Positions 23,301 to 35,300 of a stretch of DNA of 64,000 nt are shown here, in pieces. A program made the translations under genes and the position numbers. Within the stretch, counting starts at the first letter, position 1. Every line of letters starts with the position of its first letter. This DNA is from Chaetorhynchus papuensis (Eukaryota > Chordata > Aves > Passeriformes > Rhipiduridae): positions 1 through 64,000 of the forward strand of contig VWYX01002144.1 of the NCBI GenBank assembly GCA_013396525.1. Direction: 5' to 3'. Under the pieces are notes generated by a model. The model did not search any database. It was not told the origin of the DNA and was given only the letters and a program-made list of their open reading frames with translations.

Positions 23301-26300
23301 TTCCAGTATCTTTAGAGATAACGTTCTTCTCTGTGCCAGTAATTACCATGTAAGCTCCCAGCAGTGCTGAAGGGTTTGTGTGCACCTCACTGTGCTGGTT
23401 TGCTCCTAGGGAGGTTTTTTCTTCCCTCTGGGCTAAGCCCAGAGCAGGTTATCCATGGAAGGACTCAGCAAAAAGCCTGGGGAGAGCAGCTCCCGTGCCA
23501 GGGGTTGGGATCTGCAGCTCCTGGTGCTGCTGCTGGTGCAATTTTGTGTTTTGGGAGCTTGCTCTGCCATCACCAAAGGCGTGTGCCTGGGTCTGGGGAA
23601 GAGGATGGGTAGTGTGCAGTGACAAGTTTTCCATAAGTGTTTCCAGTAGGTGACTGTGGGGAATTGCAGCAAGACTTGGGCTCTGTTTACTGAAAGAACT
23701 TGAACTCCTTAACTTTGCTGTTTCTTTGCTTCTCAACCTCAGGATGGTACGTAGGCTCCTACAGGGAGTTTGCAAAGCAGCCATGTGTATTCTATTCCAT
23801 AATTCCCAAAACCTGGCCTTTGGGGAATCATTACTGTCCTATATCCCAGGACAGGGCTCAGGAAAAAAGTTCCTTGCAGCTTTGGTGCTTTGCAGTTCAG
23901 GAGCAGCAAGCCCGACCCTCCCTGCTCTTGCAAAACACTTTTGCTTTAACTCCACGAATGATTTGCTTTCCCTGAGGGTGGCTTTGGGGATTAGCAACCA
24001 GCCTGGGATTTTTTTGGAATATAAATATGATTTACCATAAGGTTTTATTTGCATGTTTGTTTTTTTCCACGTTAGGTTCGTGCTGGCTGTGGGCAGCGCC
24101 GTCTTCGATGCGATGTTTAATGGTGGGATGGCCACAACCTCCACAGAGATTGAGCTGCCTGACGTGGAGCCTGCTGCCTTCCTAGCTCTGCTCAAGTAAG
24201 CTGCTTCTAAAGCACAGGATAACTGGGATGCACGGATTTAGCGTAGAAAAAAAATGTTTTTAATGAAAGCAGGGAAGTATTTGTAGAGTGGAAACTGTTA
24301 ACTTCCAAAATAAAATGCCTCTTTGATCTGTTCAAGGGTATTTCAATGCTGGTGTTAAATCCCTGTTTTCCTGGGTAAGAGTCTAGTGTAGCTACTGCAT
24401 AAATATATATATATAATATTGGCCATTGTCTTATAGATTCTTATTTATTAATTGGTTTAGTTTCATCCAAATTCTCTTTGAGAGAGGAGGGGAAAAGTGA
24501 TCCTCTGAAAGCTCTGTAAGTTACAAATACCTGGAGCTTGTTTAGGTTATGAGCAAGTTGTAACAGGTAAGCAGGGGTATGTAATAAATGTCAGCCATTC
24601 CATGTGCTATCACCCTTTGTGTGGGTTTTATTCCTCTTTTGGAGAGCTGGATTTGAATTTACATTTCCAGTGTGTATTGCAAGTCTGTGTGCTGGAGGAG
24701 GAGGAGGAAGGGGCTGTAATGTCCTATTCACCAATTCCTTTAAGCTCGGCTGGTGCTGTACAACATCCAGCAGCAGTCCTGAATGGATGCTGGAAAGTCA
24801 TTGTCCTGTTTCTATAGGATTTCTGTAACCTACTTCCAGGGGTTTCCAGTCCTGTGCTCTTGACATGTTCCCCCCTTGCTTCCTATTGGGAGCAGTGACT
24901 ATATATAGCTCTGGCACACTTTTTGCTTTACCTTCAGAAAGTGCTTTGGTCATGCCTGTGCTATCTTGGAATATTTTAAAATTGATCTGGGCTAGAATGA
25001 AAGGCCAGAAATAATTGGGAGCTCTGAGCCCCCTCCCCTTTGGCTCGCTTTAAACCAGACACCAGCATGTGGGGAATCCCTCTAATTGGTGTGTGCCTAT
25101 CAGCCATGTGGATCTCTCTGGAGTGAAGAGCTTGTAACTATCTTTAAATCTTAGTGAGGCCTAAATATCCAGTGAATTAGAGACAAAATTCCTGTTGTTT
25201 CCCTGCCGGTGCTGAGATTTCAACACTTAATTAAACAAGGATTTCAGAAGAGACCCATCATCTCAAAAGACAAAGTGATGAGTTTAGGTGGATTTCAACA
25301 GAAATATTTATATTTTTTCATGGAAGAAGTCATTGGTGGATTACCTCAGTGCCTCGGAGCTTGCAACTGCAACTGCTGCAGTAGCTGTGCCCATGGTCCA
25401 GTGACATCTTGGGTGCTTAAATCTAGAACTGAACTTTTAAATTGTTTTTAAAATGCTCAGAGCTTAAATGTGCCAGAGGAAGTTTGGGTGCTGCTTTCCA
25501 GGAGAAAGCTGACCGAGTATGTGGTATGTGTTCCTGGAGTAAAACCAGTCCCTCCAAACACTGATCTGGAATGGCAGCTGATCCTTACATATGTCTCTGG
25601 ACTTGGTCCAAGCCATGATCTAATGCTGTAGGATCAGGAGCTTATCCAGGGACAAAGTGCCCATCCTGAATGTTCTGCAGAAGGTCCCATCCAGATGCTG
25701 GATTGTGATGGAGTTTGTGGGCTAGTGACTGTGCCAGTTTGGCCAAATTTGGAAGAGAATATCCCCTGAGGGAAAGGCAGGTTGCCACCACCCCTCCCCC
25801 TACCAGGTTCAGGGAAAAAAAAATTATTTTCCTCGGAGGAAAGTGAAAGAGATAAAAACTATTTATTTAACAAACCACACAGAAAAGGATAATAATGCTA
25901 AATAATAAAATCTCTCGCTGTGGAGAGAAACCTGGAAAGATTTCGGAGTCCTTCCGAAAGCGTGGATGGGGTCGGTGGGCCCCCCACTGGGGCCTCGGAA
26001 GAAAGTTCTCCCAGTGTGCTCCGATGTTGTGAAACAGTCCTGAAGAGAAGAAGAAAAGAGGAAAAAATTCCAAAAAATCCCAGGAAGACTCTCTCTGGAG
26101 AAAAGAGTCGAAAGCAGCCTGGAAAGCGAGCGTGCTCCACTCCCTCCTGCCACCGAGTATCCTGAGCACTCTGTCCATGTCCTTGAACACGAACTTTTTA
26201 AAAACAAAAAGTCTCTCAGTTTTTTCTTCCCTCTCGCAGGCTCAGTTTAAAGGCACAGAAAGGCACTAGAGTTGATTTCTAGAGCAGACGAGAGGGGATA

Positions 26301-29300
26301 CATATTTCATATCATAATGTCACCCCAGGACATGACCTTTAATAGTTCTGCTGTAATTGTGTGAGAAATTCTTTTTCATTATTTTTATTATTATTTTCAT
26401 GTCAACCCAAAGATAAGAACACTTCTGATTGTCTGGGGTTAGTCTAAACGTTCTTTTAAAGGGATACTGGGCTTTTTCACAGTTTGAGTCTCTCTTGTTG
26501 TCCCTCTTAGCCCACACTGGACTGTGGTAAACAGAAATACCGACACAGTCCCTGCAGTCAACAAATAATTGGTTTTAGAGCCACTGTGTTCTTTCGATCT
26601 TGGAATAGAAAGGATTGCTCAGTGCAAATGGGGCTGGGAAGGGATGTGTGCAAAATACATTGATGAACCTGTGGCCTGATGCTGCTATTGACACATGCCC
26701 TGGAGCAGCACAAAAGCCTGCTTTCAGCAGTGAGAGTGCTTCCCTTCCTGTGGATCCCACTGTTGATGCTTCCCTGAATGGCATCCTGGTCCTCTCTAGC
26801 AGGAAGAGGAGGAGTTCCTCTGCTGCAGATGGGAATGCTGCCTGGCTTCCCTCTGGAAGAGAGCCCTGCTGCTGCACGAAGCTTCCAGGAGCAGCAGCCA
26901 CACAACCTGCTGCTACTGCTGTGTCCCCTTCAGAGAAATGCAGAGCAAGAAGTTGCTGGACTTTCCAAAATATCCCGTGGAATAGGAATGCCAGGCACAG
27001 TTAACACAACACCACATCTCTGTGCTTTGTGCCTTTGAGATCCCGACTGGCAAACGCTCCACTGGTTAAGGGAAATACAGTAAACAAAAACTCTGCATGG
27101 GCTGTTCAGCCTGGGCAAGAGAAGGTTCTGAGGAGACCTCAGAGCCCCTTCCTGTGCCTAAAGGGGCTCTGAGAGAGCTGGAGAGGGACTGGGGACAAGG
27201 GGTGGAGGGACAGGACACGGGGAATGGCTTCCCAGTGCCAGAGGGTAGGGATAGATGGGATACTGGGAAGGAATTTTTGGCTCTGAGGGTGGTGAGGCCC
27301 TGGCACAGGGTGCCCAGAGCAGCTGTGGCTGCCCCTGGATCCCTGGAAATGCCCAAGGCCAGGTTGGGCAGGGTTTTGAGTAACCTATGGAAGGTGTCCC
27401 TGCCCATGGCAGGGGCTGGAACAGAACATTCTTTAAGGTCCCTTCCAAGCCAAACCAGTCTGGGATTCTGTGAAAAGGATTAACACCAGTGTGTCACTGG
27501 TTTTACTGAGCTCAGCCTCTCAGTTTCTGCTGTCTCTGGTCAGTGAGTTCAGGTATGAGGGGGTTCAGTCAGGTTTCCTAGGAAGACCTTTGTTTTTCAG
27601 ATCATGAATCTACTTCCTTGTTTTGGCCTAACAGTGAAGGCTGGTGCTTTGCTGCAGCGTTGCAGTCCTTGTTTTTCACTGCAATTAACTCTTGCTTTAT
27701 GCTGAAGTTAAATTGTGAGCTGTACTTAAACATCTGTGCCATGAAATGAAACAGTTCAATATATAAAGTAAGAGATGAGAAAGGGGAGTGTGGGTAAAGC
27801 ACCTCGTGTGCAGTGGATGGATAATGGTCTGAGTGCTTCTCAGCACTTCTGAATTAATATTGGAAAATGGAGTTTCTCTTCTGAGGGAGGCAGACAAGGT
27901 TGAATTTTTGTCCTTGTGTATTCTAATTGAACAGCCAAAAAAAAGAATTTTAAGGGGTATGCTTGGTCAGAGACTGTTTTAGCCTGGTGTAAGTGGCAGG
28001 CTGAGCTCACTGATGGTGGGATGCAAGGCAGTTCGAGCTGCTTCAGTGGAAATCCCAGTTATTAAAAGTTATACTGTAAAATGTCTGTTACAAAAAAAAA
28101 GAAAAAAAATCTTCTTGGTAAAGCAGAGTCAGTGGAAAGGATGTGAAAACCCTTCTATCTCCCCAGCAGAGGAAATGGACCAGGATGATGGGCAGAGGCA
28201 CAAACATGTTTTCTGTGAATTGCAGGAGTTTTACCCTGTTCCCTTAATTCACCACAGCAATGTTTGTTTGCGTGTTTTCAGATTCCTTTATTCAGACGAA
28301 GTTCAGATCGGACCAGAAACTGTTATGACAACACTTTACACAGCTAAGAAATATGCAGTTCCAGCCCTTGAAGCTCATTGTGTGGAGTTTCTTAAAAAAA
28401 ACCTCCGAGCAGACAACGCGTTCATGCTGTTAACTCAGGTGAGTTTGTGATCATCTGCCTTCAGCAAGGTCCAGCACAGTCAGAAAACGAGAGTTTTCTG
28501 GGTGTTACAGAGTTGATCATCCAAAGTGGAGCAGTTCTGGGTCGTTTTGAATTCTTCCTCACAGGAGTCCAGCACTGCTGAGCAGGTTCTTACAAAGAAC
28601 AATAAAATACAGCAAACGTTGCTGCTGTTTCAGATCTTTCTGTTTCACTGTGGCAGGTGGTTCCTTCCAGAGTGTGAGCTGGGGATGGAGTTAACAGGGT
28701 GGAAAGATTTCATCTGCCAAGAAGAAAAGTGGAATGAGAGGATTTCCATGTGTTACAGAATCAGGACTGGTAATGCTGAGCTTTCTCTCAGTGCTGTGTC
28801 TGGCTGCTCAGCCATTCCTTGAAGGACTTTTGTGCAATACTTTCCCTGAAGTGGGGGTGAAAGAAAACTTTTCCATGAGTGCTTTGGTTTATTTTCCTGG
28901 GAGAGGAGCAAGGTGCTCTCTTCCTCAGCCTGTTCCAGCTCTGCCTCCTGCACTGAAGGCTCACAGACCCACAGTGTCAGAGCAGCTGTTCCTTGGCCCT
29001 GGGTCTGATCCAGTCTCTGAGGGTTGGGCTCCTCCACCTTCCATTTGACTCTTGAAGCAGCAAAGTAGGAGACAGCGTTCACAACTTCTGCTTAGTTTGG
29101 AAAAGATCAGACTTTGCATCCAGGTTGATTAAATGAGCATCACTGTCCTTGCCATTTCCCAGCCCTATCTTCTCTCTCTGGTCCCTGCCACTCTCTCAGA
29201 CAGCTGATGCCATGTTGGTGACATCCACAGTGCTGTCACCTGTGTGGGGGAGTCTGGCACTGCCAGGGACACCCTGTTCTGGGTGCTGTAGGAATAAGAA

Positions 29301-32300
29301 ACACGCCACAGGCATTGTGTGTGTTTCTTCCCTTTAGGGAATGGGCAGACTGGTCTGGCTCTGGAGGGGTATTTCTGATCAGCCAGCTCAGGAAAGCTGC
29401 TGTGATGTCTAATGTTAAATAGACCTTGCAGAGGAGTTTCCCAGCTGCACTGAACTGGGAACCAGCACACTAAGGTGTCCCTCTGGCTCTGAGGGAGTGC
29501 CTGTCTTGCCCAGCATTCCTGTCTGCTGGGTTATTCCCCCTTGTCAGGAGTGCAGGTATCTCAGGCTCTGGCTGTAGGTACTGTGTGGGTGGCAGTGGCT
29601 ACACCAGCAGTTTTGCAGATATTGAAGCAGTGCTGGCCTGAAGCAGTCACTGCTGAGCTCTTTGCTTGGGATTAGGCTGGGATTTTTTTTTTTTTTTTTG
29701 AGTTTAAATATTTGGACCAGTTCTCAAAGTAGTTCCATGTCACACTGCTGTTGTAGGCACTTGTCACTGCTTGGGTTCAGCTACTGCTGCAACACTCCAT
29801 GGCCTTCTTTACACATCCTCTTTAACCTGGCCCTTTTCCACGTGCCATGAGCAGATGAGGCAGCCCATGGGACGTGGGGGGTTCCACTCTGCACTTCCCA
29901 GAGGCAGATTCAGGACTTGAAGGCTCTTGATTGGGCGATGGCAGCCAAATCTGTGCTCCCATCTGATGCATGGCAGGGCAATTGCAGCTCCTTGGCTGCA
30001 GCTCTCCCGGTCGTTGGGTTCAGCAGCTGCAATCTGAAAGATCAGTAGCTGTTAGCCAAGAGCTGGGAACAGATCTTTCCCGTAGGCTGAAGTTTTGGGG
30101 AAGCATCTTAGGCTAGCTGTTGCCTCATGATGAGTCAGAGGTGTTGGCTTTTGGTGGTATTCCTTACGCAGAGGTTTTTTGTGGCTTCCGCACTTGAGTT
30201 TGGAGCTTTGGCAAGGTAATATTTGGGTTTATGGTGACTTCCTTACAGGTCACGTAGGTCCTTCTTTGGCAAAGGAGGAAGGTATCCTTGTGTTTCAGGT
30301 ACCAAAACCAAAATACTGCCTGGCACTCTTATCTGTGCCACTGAGGCAGGTGAAATGCCAGAAGGGGAAAGGCTTTCCTGATTCCTTTTGTTTGTGGCTT
30401 GTCCGTTCTGATTAATCATCAGTGGTGATTCCCATCTAGTTGTATGTTCACTGTTGCTCTGTATCAAGTCTGAGATGTTTGAGGCAGGTGTTGTTTGAGA
30501 AACGTGCGTGATCTCGATGACTGGCTGCACCTCACTGAAAGGATCTCTTCTCACAACCCTCTTGTTTCTGGTCCTGTGCTGTGAAAACCTGCCTGTTTTC
30601 TGCTTTCACTGCATCAAGCCAACAACCTCTTCAGTAAATTACAGATCTGAGATAAATCTTGTACAAGGTATTGCCCAATAGCCTTAAGATCATGGACCTG
30701 AGATCCGAGGTAGAGCCCCAAACCTCCTTTTGGGTGTGTCTGCCCAATCTGCTGGTCCAGCAACTGTGTCACTGTCTGTCTCAAGCAACTGCTGATCAAT
30801 GGCAGAAATATCAGAGGCAAACAGCTTTCCTAATTGATTGTGCCTCATAGTGAGCCGTGATCCTCCTTCATGCCAGACATACATCCTAGTGTCACTTTGA
30901 TCAGCAAGGAAATAAAGCTTGCCTGGAGCTGCTGTGGGGGAGAGCTCTGCGAGCGTAATGAAAGTCCTCACGTGTCCAAAGAGCCACTACAGTAGTAAAG
31001 TCTGAGTCAGTCACAGCTCTTGATGCCAAGAGTGTAAAGGCACTGGCAGCCCTCCAGCCCCTGGAGCAGGTGACAACTGCTGAAGTTTCCCTGGGCCCTG
31101 AGAAATTGTTGTTTCAGCTTCTTGCTCTTGAGGTCTCAGCGCAAAGGTTGGCCTTGCTGAGCTCTGCACCCCACAAGCAGGGGTGAAGCAGAAGATGCTT
31201 GAAGTTGCCTCCTGAGTGATGGAATTCCCAGCCCAAAACATGAGTTTTAAACCTTACCTGTGGCAGTGAGTTCAAGTCTCGGTGTATTCTTGTTAGGTGC
31301 GATGTCAAGGCAGTTCCTTCCTAAACAACAAAACCAAAGCACTGGAAGTAAGAGGTCATTTAATGTTTTTTGTGTGTTCCACCCCATTTCTGCTTACGCT
31401 GGGCACAGGGCTGGTAACGTGTGGCAGTCCAAGGTGATCTGAAGTGGCAGCATAATTTTACAAGACTTAAGTTGGGCAGAGAAATTCTGAGTAGCTCTCC
31501 AGGCTGTGTGCAGGCTTTGCTTGGAATAGTAACCTATTTTGGGACAAATTCTTTAAGGTAACTGGATTAGAGTAGCTGTTTCTGTGGAAAACATGGAAAT
31601 GCACTAAGCAGGCTGTGTACCCTGTAGGGCTCCCCAGGACACACAGGCACTGCTGCTACAGCTTTTTTTGCTAATACACGAGATCAGTGTGGCTGTTCTT
31701 ACAGAATAAGCTGCCTCTGCATTATTCCTAGAGCAAGCAGGCCTGGAGTCACTGGGCAAAGGTTTCTTGTAAATAGAAAAACGGTGTAAAAATTGCCCGT
31801 GCTCAGCTGACAGGGTCAGTATGGTGCTAGAAAGCACGATGGGTGCCTGCGCCCAGGCCGTGTTAAAACAAAGACGTGCCTGAAGACGTGCACAGCTGAA
31901 CCAGGGCTGCTGCCAAACACAGAATTTTCTAGTGTTTGCCTTGTCATGCTTAACTGCTTGTGAAAGGCCCAGTGGATTCCTGGTGCAGTCAGGCATGGTA
32001 TGGCTAATGAAGATGGGCTGTGGCAGGGGAAGGGGGGTTCTTAGTGTCAACTTTAAAATACCCTTTCTGTTAATGACGCTCTCTCCTGCCTAGGCCCGGC
32101 TGTTTGATGAGCCCCAGCTGGCCAGCCTGTGCCTGGAGAACATAGACAAGAACACCTCAGATGCCATCAATGCAGAGGGGTTTACAGACATCGACCTTGG
32201 TAAGCTCTTTTCCACCCCTCCCTCCCTCTCTCTCCCTGCTTTCATAACCAGCTTGTCTCCAAAGTTGTTACAGGTTAATGCTTGGCACTTTGTGGCTTGG

Positions 32301-35300
32301 CTGTTCTGGAGCAATCAGTTGAACAGTCTCTGGCACAGAGTGGCTGGAGACAGGGAATTTGCCAAAGAGTTTGCTGCCTTGCCTGCAGAAATACCCTGGA
32401 ATCTGCTTACTTTGGTGCAAGTTGAGTTTTCTGGGCATGACACAAAGCCCGTTTCCTGTGTTGATGTTGGCAGGTTTTGGGTGGGTGTAAACTTGCCTTT
32501 TTTTGTAGAGTTGGCTTTGTTCCCCAAGTCTTTGTCAGGTTTTGGAGTTTAAAAGGTGGTGTGTTTTTGGAAGCAAGAACTGGCTATTTTAATTACCGTC
32601 TGCAGTTTCCAAACTTGCTGGGCACAGTTAATGAACATTAAAATTCAGGCTTTAACCTTCTTCTAATGAGATGGGCTGTGGAGGTAAGGCACGGGTCACC
32701 TTCTGGCTTTCATGCTGCTTGTTTCATCCAAATTTGACGTCAAGCAAGTTGCAGTTCATCCTCCTGCACTTGCATTAACATGCCAATTAAACGGGCTCTG
32801 TTTGCTGCTCCAGTGAGTTCCTTGCTGATGGAATATGCAGATAAATCCTCCTCAGAGGCTGCAGGCAGCACTTTTGGGAGATGCTGGTGGTTCAGCCGCT
32901 TCCTCTTCTACCTTGGCTGTGCACGGGGTACTCGTGGCGAGGTGAAAGGGGCCGATTCGGGATTGGAGCCTGAAGCTGTGCCTGTTGTCGTGCCCTGCAG
33001 ACACCCTGGTGGCAGTGCTGGAGAGGGACACCCTGGGGATCCGGGAGGTTCGCCTGTTCAATGCCGTGGTGCGCTGGTCGGAGGCCGAGTGTCAGCGGCA
33101 GCAGCTCCAGGTGATTCCAGAGAACAAGCGGAAGGTTCTGGGCAAAGCTCTCTCCCTTATCCGCTTCCCACTGATGACTATTGAGGAGTTTGCAGCAGGT
33201 AACTCAACAAAGGTGTTTCTGGCAATGCTGGTTCTTTGCTTTTCCTCAGCTACAGAGAGTCAAATCACATGAAAGAGAGTTTTCTCCGTGTACCCTGTAG
33301 TAATTTAAATATGAGATTCCCCCACATTTCCTCCCCATTTTCCCTCATTCTCCCCCATCCTCACCCTAAAAGAAGGCTGGAAAGGGACATTTCATAAGGG
33401 CCTCGAGTGACAGGACAAGGGGGAATGGCCTCCTGAAGGAGGGCAGGGTTAGACTGGATATCAGGAGGAAATGCTGTACTATAAGGGTGTGAGGCCCTGG
33501 CACAGGGTGCCCAGAGCAGCTGTGGCTGCCCCTGGATCCCTGGAAATGCCCAAGGCCAGGTTGCATTGGGCTTGGAGCACTCTGGGATAGTGGAAGGTGT
33601 CCCTGCCCATGGCAGGGGGTGGCACTGGATGAGCTTTAAGGTCTCTTCCATGCTGTGATTCTATGATTACAAAATCTGCTGTCTAAATGCCATTTTCATC
33701 CATGCTCATTCATTCACTTTAAAGCCTGTGGTGCTCCCCTGGGAGGAGCAGGGGGATCACAGCTGTGTTTGCTCTCACAGCGTGGTTGGGTGGTTACTGT
33801 CCCGTTCAGCTGAGAGCAAAGATCCAAACCGGGGTTCCCCTGCTCCCCTTTCCAGCCATCCCGAGCATTTAAACTACACAAAGCTAATGGAGTTGCAAAT
33901 AATTGCTGTTGATTGCCTGTTCCCAAAGAGAAATGGGGATGTTTCTCCCCATCCTCTGCCTGTGGTGGTGTCGGCCCTGTCTTGCTAATGCTGTTCAGAG
34001 CAGAGCCTCATATCTGAAAAACTTTGAAAATGTTCTTTGAGCTGAAGGCTTGATGTTGTTTAGTCTGTGTCTCAAAGCATTTTTAAAGTTTACATTAAGA
34101 TCTTGATCTACAGAGATGTCTAACTCATTTCACAGCTTGGACTATAGACTGCCTTGTTTTGTTTTCACTGCCTGTTGTCTTTGACTTCATCCTCTGGTGA
34201 TTCCCCGGGGATTGGAAGCTGGCAATCGGCTTAAATAGTTTTCATGCTAAAAAGACACAGTGGAGCCATTTTCCAAACTGCAACTTGTTTCAGGCTGCAG
34301 TGCTGTGTACACAGAAGCAAACAGGGGCACTGACCCCCTTCCTTTGCAGGTCACTTCTCAGGGCAGCGCTGGCGTCAGCTGGTCAGTCCTTAATGTCCCT
34401 GTTCCCACGTGAGGAGGGCTGTTAGGAAGGAGAAAATCTGTGCTTCAGACTTGGTCCCCACTCTCTGTTTGTCCTGTCACAGCTGTGATGGGGCCTTAGG
34501 GATGTGGATTTCTTCAGAAGGAGCTCGCTCAGTGAAGCAGAGATCTTTGCATTTTTCTGCAGATCCCATTTCTGTAAACCCTTCCCTGCGACCTTGTAGC
34601 ATCCTCAAACTGGAAGGAAGGTGTTAATTTTGGCATGTTTGGGTTGAAGGCTTTGAGCTGGGAATGCCAGTGCCCCTCCCCATGTTGTCTGTCACAAACT
34701 GCCTGTCCCATTTGGACCTTTGTGCTTTAAGTGAAATTCTTATGTTTTCTCCATCCACTTTAACCTAAAAGATGACCAAAGCCCCCAAACCTGAGGGACT
34801 GCAATGATCAGCTGTTCCTTAAACAAGGAATTAACTTGGAATTCCTTCAGCTTTGTCCTTCTTCTGAGTTTCTGAGTGACTCTGATTTCTGTGGTGATCA
34901 CAGCAGAGGCAGGAGAGGGAAACCTTTCCCCTCCACACCCTTCTCTCCCAAAAGCCAAAAAAAAAGAGGGAAATTTTACAGCAGTGGTTTCACCAGTTTA
35001 TTGTATAATCTGGTATCAAACGTGGGGTTTTGCATGAAGATGCTTTAACTGGCAAATGTGTCCCTCCCTCCCCTTAGAGCAGGTAATTTGAAACATTGCA
35101 GAAGTGAGTTGCAGCAACATGGGATAAGTTCAGACACGATCAATGAGGCTGATTTTTTGCTGAACAAAGTTTCCAAAAGCTCATTTACGTTTGAGGAGTC
35201 GACTTCCTTGAATTCTTGAGTTTCTCCCTATTGCAGCATTGGACAAGGGGTTATGTCTGGGTAACATCGTGCTGAATTTAACCAGCTGCAAGTAGTTTTG

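Larger units (their letters stand above)
17344..24075 (+). other. BTBD2: BTBD2 intron 1
   Basis: 6.7 kb. Holds the downstream half of the degenerate repeat, a 44-bp duplication at 18127-18214, a 15-bp triplication at 18711-18755, a poly(A) run at 19235-19251 and two CR1 fragments in opposite orientation. From 20.6 to 24.0 kb I see no recognisable feature. Confidence 0.7.
24196..28281 (+). other. BTBD2: BTBD2 intron 2
   Basis: 4.1 kb, AT-richer than the flanking genes. Holds a probable solo LTR (25730-26332) and a long CR1 copy (27096-27473). Nothing recognised in 24.2-25.7 kb. Confidence 0.7.
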
